From positions 1,824,082 to 1,888,081 of the forward strand of contig KL197713.1 of NCBI GenBank assembly GCA_000697665.1: DNA of 64,000 nucleotides. Reading direction: 5' to 3'. This DNA comes from Jaapia argillacea MUCL 33604 (lineage: Eukaryota; Basidiomycota; Agaricomycetes; Jaapiales; Jaapiaceae). The notes under the pieces are model-generated. The model worked only from the letters and a program-made list of their open reading frames with translations. It had not been told where the DNA came from and made no database searches. Positions 58,527 through 64,000 of this stretch are shown here, in pieces. Numbering within the stretch: position 1 is the stretch's first letter; each line of letters begins with the position of its first letter. The position numbers and the translations under genes were made by a program.

Positions 58527-59821
58527 ATGGCATTCGGTATGTCTACTATACCCTCTAATTCAACCAAACCGCTATATCGTTGATCCAATTCTGATTTTCC
58601 AGGAGGTTCAGGAAACCGTGGAGGATTTGGCGGAGGGGGAGGTAGAGGCGGAGGAAGAGGAGGTGGAGGTGGACGAGGAGGTTTTGGTGGTGGACGAGGT
58701 GCACCTAGAGGTGGAGGTGGGGGTTTCGGAGGCCGTGGTGCGCACTTTCTTCGATTGACTCTACTTGTTATTTGACATTCTGACATATTTTGGATAGGCG
58801 GAGTGGCAAAACGCGGTGGTGATAGAGGTGGTCGTGGTGGAGGCCGAGGAGCCCCACGCGGTGCAGGTGGTCGTGGACGAGGTGGACCAGCAGGGCGAGG
58901 TGGCCGTGGAGGAGGAGGTAGGGGAGGCGCTCGTGGAGGATCCAACGTCGTTCTCGAGCCTCACAGACATCCCGGCGTTTTTATCGCAAAGGGCAAAGAA
59001 CATTTATTGGTCACCAAGAACCTCGTCCCAGGAGAGTCAGTTTATGGCGAGAAGCGGATATCCGTGGAGGGTGGTGTTGATGGGACAAAGATTGAGTATC
59101 GTGTGTGGAACCCTTTCAGGAGTAAATTGGCTGCCGGCGTGCTTGGAGGGTTGGATGATATCTTTATTGCGCCTGGTAAGAAGGTGCTGTACCTTGGTGC
59201 TGCCAGTGGAACGAGTGTCAGTCATGTTGCTGATATTGTTGGCCCGGTGAGTTTTCCTTATTGAACGGATCAGGCACGGTCTCTGACGGGCATTTGTTTC
59301 ACCTTCAGGAGGGCGTGGTCTACGCAGTTGAATTCTCACCGAGGTCAGGTCGTGATCTCATCGGTATGGCCAAGAAGCGCACGAACGTTATTCGTGAGTT
59401 CCTCCCATTAATGACATTCCAACCATCTAATTGCATGCCCAGCTATTGTCGAGGATGCTCGACTCCCACAAAAGTACCGGATGCTAGTGTCAACGGTCGA
59501 CGTTGTCTTCGCCGATGTCGCCCAACCCGATCAAAGTCGTATCGTCTGCCTAAACTCCCAGATGTTCCTGAAAAATGGTGGCCACGTCGTAATCTCCATC
59601 AAGGCCAACTGTATCGACTCTACTGCAGATCCTCACGTCGTCTTTGCCAAAGAGGTGGACTTCTTGAGATCGGAAAAGTTCAAGCCTCTTGAACAGATTA
59701 CTCTGGAGCCTTATGAACGTGATCATGCTATGGTTACCGGTGAGTGTCATTGTCCATCCTAGCTTGGTTAGCCATCACTTACGATGAATGGAATATAGCT
59801 GTCTATCAGCGTCACCAGTAG
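58527..59821 (+). CDS. NOP1: Fibrillarin, rRNA 2'-O-methyltransferase
   Basis: Fibrillarin is the catalytic subunit of box C/D snoRNPs in the nucleolus. The ATG at 58527 is followed by MAFG and an intron, then an N-terminal GAR domain of about 85 residues (repeated GGRGG units, split by a second intron). The core reads [73 protein letters not shown] (SAM-binding loop), [60 protein letters not shown] and [20 protein letters not shown]. The catalytic Lys-Asp-Lys-His elements are in place. The last exon ends AVYQRHQ. About 310 residues and six exons, all in phase. Confidence 0.96.
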
Positions 59822-60182
59822 TTGACTGCCCTTCAGTTTGGTTTTTGTGTTTCGTGTTGTGCGTCTCGGTTGTATCTCTACTACTTGTCTCCTTTCTTTA
59901 TCTTGCTTTCTCTACAAATACTTTCCTGTGCCTGCAACACATGGTCCCACTTCGGGGATCATCCTCGTCGTTACTTGCCAAAATTTCGACGAACTTCAGC
60001 CATCCTGACGTGGCGATTATTCGCACGTGGGCTGCGCGGCTTGATTGAAATGGCAATGCCAACGGAATAGATATCACTGACTGCCCGAATACTCTGCTGG
60101 CAACGACCCAGCAACAACAACCCTGAACTATATCGGTCAACAAGAGCCCTAACGGCGCCCCAAAAACCGAAAATTTTGGCGG
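59822..60182. other. Intergenic spacer between NOP1 and the PMT gene
   Basis: Holds the NOP1 3' region and the PMT promoter; nothing else is seen. Confidence 0.5.
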
Positions 60183-63100
60183 ATGCGGCCGGCTCAAGTG
60201 GCGATCAACATTGGTCCACCGTCTGACGACAACAGCTCAAGCCAGCGTACTTCGTCTGACGAATCTTTCGAACAAGTTCATTATCCTACTGCTTTTGCTA
60301 CTACTACTGCCAACTCGGGTCACTGGGGCCCGACCTCTTCACACCTTCACGTCGAGGAGCTTCCATTACATTATATGAGTGAGGATAAGGCGCGTCGTAG
60401 AGTTTTGAAGGGGCCTGGAGGTGTTGGGGAGGAATATGAGGGTGATGGTGGAGTTGGTGTCGTTGCACCGGAAAAGACGTCGTGGTATCATGACGATGGG
60501 AAGGATGTGTATGCCAAAGCCGCTGCTGGCAGACCTGGTATGCATATGGGCCCCGCTAGGTACAGGAGGGCACCCCCACCGCCTCCTGCAACCTTCGTAC
60601 GTGGCGATGTGCTGTCGGCGCTAAGACGACGTTACTGACTGACCCTTACAGAAAGAGTTCATCCAACAAAACCTCGAACACCTCCCACCCGCCATCTACA
60701 CTCTCCTCTCATGTTGGACTCGCTTCCACAAGATTGGCAAATCCAACCTCGTCATCTGGGATGAAGCCCATTTCGGAAAGTTTGGCTCTCATTATCTCAA
60801 GAGAGAGTTTTACTTTGACGTTCACCCGCCTTTGGGGAAGATGTTGGTTGGTTTGGCGGGGTTGCTTTCTGGCTATGATGGGGGGTTTGAGTTTAAGAGT
60901 GGGGCGGAGTATCCTGATACTGTGCCATATGTTGCTATGAGGGTGCTTATGGCGATGTTCGGTGTGGCGATGGTCCCTCTGGGGTGGTACACCGCTGTCG
61001 AACTTGGGTTCTCTCGGAGAGCATGTCATTTGGTCGCTCTGATGGTCCTTTGCGGTGAGCGCCTAAATTTTACTTTCGTCGGAGCTGCCCACTGATACTC
61101 TTCGATCCTTCAGATGTCGCTTGGTTATGTATATCTCGGTTCATTCTATTGGATTCGATGCTTCTGTTCTTTACCTTCACCACCGTCTTTTGTCTTTCAA
61201 AGTTTCATAATCAACAATACCAGTAGGTCATTCTCTGTTGGGTTCGCGGCGGCGGTAATTAACGCCTGTGTCTTGTAGATCGTTTTCTTTGGACTGGTGG
61301 CTCTGGCTTGCCATGACTGGATTTTCTATCGGATGCGTAACGAGGTTGGTGGAATTTGTCGTTTTGCAGTATTTAGTCGCTAATGGTTTGACAGCGTCAA
61401 GCTAGTTGGGCTCTTCGTGACAGCGCTCGTTGGTCTCTACACTATCGAAGATCTTTGGGAGAAGTTTGGTGACCTCAAGATGTCTGTTGTGAGTACCACC
61501 CTCCCTTCCCATATTGGCTCTCCCATCTGACTTGGAACGACCAGCATGATCAAGTGAAACATTGGACGGCGCGAGTGGTTTGCCTCATCATCCTCCCGAT
61601 CTTAGTTTATATGGCGTCCTTCAAGATTCATTTCATGATCTTGAACCATTCTGGTCCTGGCGATTCTCAGATGAGTTCGCTCTTCCAAGCCAATCTTGTC
61701 GGGAACGATTTCGCTCAGAACCCTCTCGGTAAGAATCTTGCCACCCCAATCATCCCTTCTCGTCTGACCTCCGAACCAGATGTCGTGTATGGATCAAAAT
61801 TGACGCTCAAGAATATGGGTTACGGTGGCGGTCTCCTCCACTCGCACGTTCAAACCTATCCCGTTGGTTCGAGCCAGCAACAAGTAACTTGTTACCACTA
61901 CAAAGACGATAACAACAACTGGCTCGTTCTGCCTCGATGGGATGAACCCGCATACGATCCCAACGCTCCGTTGAAGTACCTCACGGATGGAGCAGTAATT
62001 CGCCTCCAACACACTTCCACCACACGTAACCTCCATTCCCACACGGTCGCCGCTCCCATAACCACACTGAACCACGAAGTCTCTTGTTATGGTAACTCCA
62101 CCATTGGTGATTATCACGACTATTGGGTCGTAGAGGTTGTCGATGATGTGAAGAGAGGCAGAAAGGAGAACTTTGAGACTATCCATTCGTTGACTACGCG
62201 GTTGAGGTTTAAGCATCAAGTGCTGGGATGTTATTTGAGGGCTGCAAATGCGTTGTTGCCGCAATGGGGTTTCAAACAGGTTGAGGTCAGTTGTGATAAG
62301 GAGAATAACCCGGAGGATGTGCATACATACTGGAATGTGGAGAGTCATTGGAACGATCGACGTATGTCTTCTCTTTCCTTCTCCGCCGTCTTGATCTGAT
62401 CATTTCTCCTTTCCAGTTCCCGCAGGAGACGCTAAATTCTACAAATCTCCTTTTCTCCGTGACTTTATCCACCTCAATGTCGCGATGATGACCTCTAATA
62501 ACGCTCTTGTCCCCGATCCGGATAAGGAAGACATCCTCGCCTCCAAGCCTACGGACTGGCCTTGGCTTCGTCTTGGTCTAAGGATGTGTGGTTGGGGTGA
62601 TCATCAAACCAAGTACTACTTGCTTGGGACACCGGTTATTTGGTGGGGTGGAACTGCCAGTCTCGGGGTGTTTGTCATTGTGCTTGGAGTGTATTTATTG
62701 AGGTGGCAGAGGAAGTATGTGGATATGGAGCCTCGTGAGTACCGTTATGACTGGTCTGTACTTGCTGGATGTTGATCGGATTTGCAGGTGAATGGGACCA
62801 GTTCTTGTATGTCGGCAAGGTTGCATTCTTGGGATGGTTTTTGCACTACTGTGAGTCTCCATTGATATCTCTTCTTCCTTCGTTGCTCATTTGTTTGTTC
62901 CAGTCCCATTCATGATTATGGGACGCGTCACATATGTTCATCATTATGTACGTCTTCCCTCTGACCAACACCCTCTCTACTAAGACGTCTCTTCTAGCTT
63001 CCGACTTTGTACTTTTCGGTTTTGATGCTCGCTCACCTCCTCGATCACTTCATATTTACATCTCGAAGGCTCAGCGAACGAACAAAGTGGATCTCGTTCG

Positions 63101-63283
63101 CTGTATGCACGACTATCATCGTTGGAACGTTTTGGTGGTTCAGGGGTATGGCTTGGGGAATGGACGGATCCATCAATGATCACTGGGGTCTTCTTTGGCG
63201 TAAAGTGCGTGCTTTCTCATCGTCCTTTGACTTGGAACGTTACTGATGAGATGATTTTACAGAGTTGGAATATATATAATTAG
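60183..63283 (+). CDS. PMT2: Dolichyl-phosphate-mannose protein mannosyltransferase, PMT2 type
   Basis: PMT enzymes in the ER membrane transfer mannose from dolichyl-phosphate mannose to Ser/Thr. The ATG at 60183 opens a cytoplasmic tail, then LVIWDEAHFGKFGSHYLKRE carries the catalytic Asp-Glu pair and FYFDVHPPLGKMLVGLAGLL follows. Membrane segments include VAMVPLGWYTAVELG, DVAWLCISRFILLDSMLLFF and VVCLIILPILVYMASFKIHF. PMT2-subfamily sequence is clear: LNHSGPGDSQMSSLFQANLV. MIR repeats lie in the lumenal loop (VVYGSKLTLKNMGYGGGLLH, IRLQHTSTTRNLHSHTVAAP, VLGCYLRAANALLPQWGFKQ). The C-terminal exons give DWPWLRLGLRMCGWGDHQTK and VTYVHHYLPTLYFSVLMLAH. A tiny last exon (SWNIYN) ends at 63283. About 750 residues and ten exons. 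Confidence 0.93.
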
Positions 63284-63463
63284 TTGTGGCAACTTGTGTC
63301 GCTTGTATATTGTGGATAGACAATGTGGACTTGCTCCTATCTCAGCTACTATGGGTACACCTGTTCCTTTTAAGTTTTTTTGCTGTAGCATTTTTTGACA
63401 CTACTAGAACTCCCATTTTCTCAATTCGTTCGGATTTGGGGATGTGGAGACGAGTCGAAGAGC

Positions 63464-64000
63464 TTAAACCTCAGGAACGACAACCAGAGTTTTGACGGTC
63501 TGGAGAGTGTTGACCAGGCCACTTGCTTGTACCACAGCGACCAGAGACGATGATAGCGCTGCATCCAGTTCATCCCATCGCAAGTCGATAGACATCTGAA
63601 TCAAAGGCGACTAGGATCATCCTGGAGAATCTTCGGTTGTGGGACCAGTTGATTCAATCCGACCCCGTTCCGCGTCCGAGTCCATTCGTCCATCCTTAGC
63701 TTCTTCTGTCAGATAAACGGTCCCTTCACGGTCCCTCAACTGTCCTTTGCCGAGCACGCGAGTGTTCCCACACAGCCACCGGGTCATCGTCCCGTCGATC
63801 TTCGCGTGCTTCGTCTAGATCCAGCATCGGGACCATCGACACTGCGACCGTTAGCTGGGGCGGACTTTCGTGCAGAGGCCTGTGGCTTGTCATGAAATTC
63901 GGCACTCTTCCAGTAAGGTTTGATTCCGAGTGTGAAGGTTGGGTCAAGTAGTCTACACACTCTGAGAGCTCACAAAGTGCAGCACGGAGTGGGCGTTCTG
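63464..64000 (-). CDS. 3' end of an unrecognised gene entering from the right edge
   Basis: The last exon is probably 63464-63595: directly after a TTCAG acceptor it reads MSIDLRWDELDAALSSSLVA, VVQASGLVNTLQTVKTLVVV and PEV before the stop. Upstream, from base 64000 to about 63750, one minus-strand frame is open and coding-like (ERPLRAALCELSECVDYLTQ, then VSMVPMLDLDEAREDRRDDD). Several GT donors between 63735 and 63780 could join the two. I recognise no domain. Everything 5' of base 64000 is outside the window. Confidence 0.4.

Noticed and set aside
58481-58945. Pro-rich 154-codon minus-strand frame
   Set aside because: It is the antisense shadow of the Gly/Arg-rich domain of fibrillarin.
1-64000. 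CRISPR arrays, prokaryotic operons or phage genes
   Set aside because: No spaced direct repeats or intron-free gene strings were seen; the intron density is plainly eukaryotic.

Overview
The window is fungal nuclear DNA, almost certainly from a basidiomycete (Agaricomycetes-type mushroom). Nearly every gene is cut by many short introns of about 50-60 bases with GT...AG borders, very short exons occur, and the families fit: HSF, a seven-knuckle CNBP/Gis2 protein, MCT-type MFS carriers, a UbiA-type prenyltransferase, multi-intron P450, and the intron-rich DUF6534-type multi-pass membrane proteins that are expanded in mushrooms. Coordinates below were obtained by reading splice sites by eye; no transcript evidence was available.

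Layout. 1-5.5 kb: four minus-strand housekeeping genes (HSF transcription factor running off the left edge, carbonyl-reductase-like SDR, cytochrome c oxidase subunit IV/V, CNBP/Gis2). 6.6-9.9 kb: a DUF6534-type gene with a broken splice site plus its upstream DNA, which is an inverted, diverged copy of 52.7-56.1 kb. 11.7-13.5 kb: Rab GTPase (+) and dual-specificity phosphatase (-). 15.0-22.8 kb: three tandem eIF4A DEAD-box genes (-). The first is canonical, the second has lost the Walker A lysine and motif VI arginines, and the third is divided by a 361-base assembly gap whose flanks are identical over 445 bases. 17-25.3 kb also holds two small repeat families and a RecQ-like helicase fragment. 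26.0-30.1 kb: UbiA-type prenyltransferase followed by a P450 (+), a candidate small terpenoid/meroterpenoid pair. 33.0-35.7 kb: Pho80-type cyclin (+) and dephospho-CoA kinase (-). 36.7-44.5 kb: two more DUF6534-type genes around an MCT-like transporter. 45.0-50.5 kb: F-box-like protein, SF3B2, and RPN8, the last two head to head. 50.5-52.1 kb: decayed LINE. 54.3-56.1 kb: the better-preserved DUF6534-type copy. 56.3-63.3 kb: a single-pass membrane protein, fibrillarin and a PMT2-type O-mannosyltransferase. A partial gene enters from the right edge.

The core genes serve general processes (translation initiation, rRNA 2'-O-methylation, splicing, proteasome, respiration, CoA synthesis, protein O-mannosylation) and show no operon-like logic. 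The accessory stretches (6-11, 17-32, 36-44 and 50-56 kb) are where duplication, decay and lineage-specific membrane proteins concentrate. The most unusual structures are the eIF4A array with a catalytically dead but open member, and the 3.3-kb inverted segmental duplication whose arms lie 43 kb apart.
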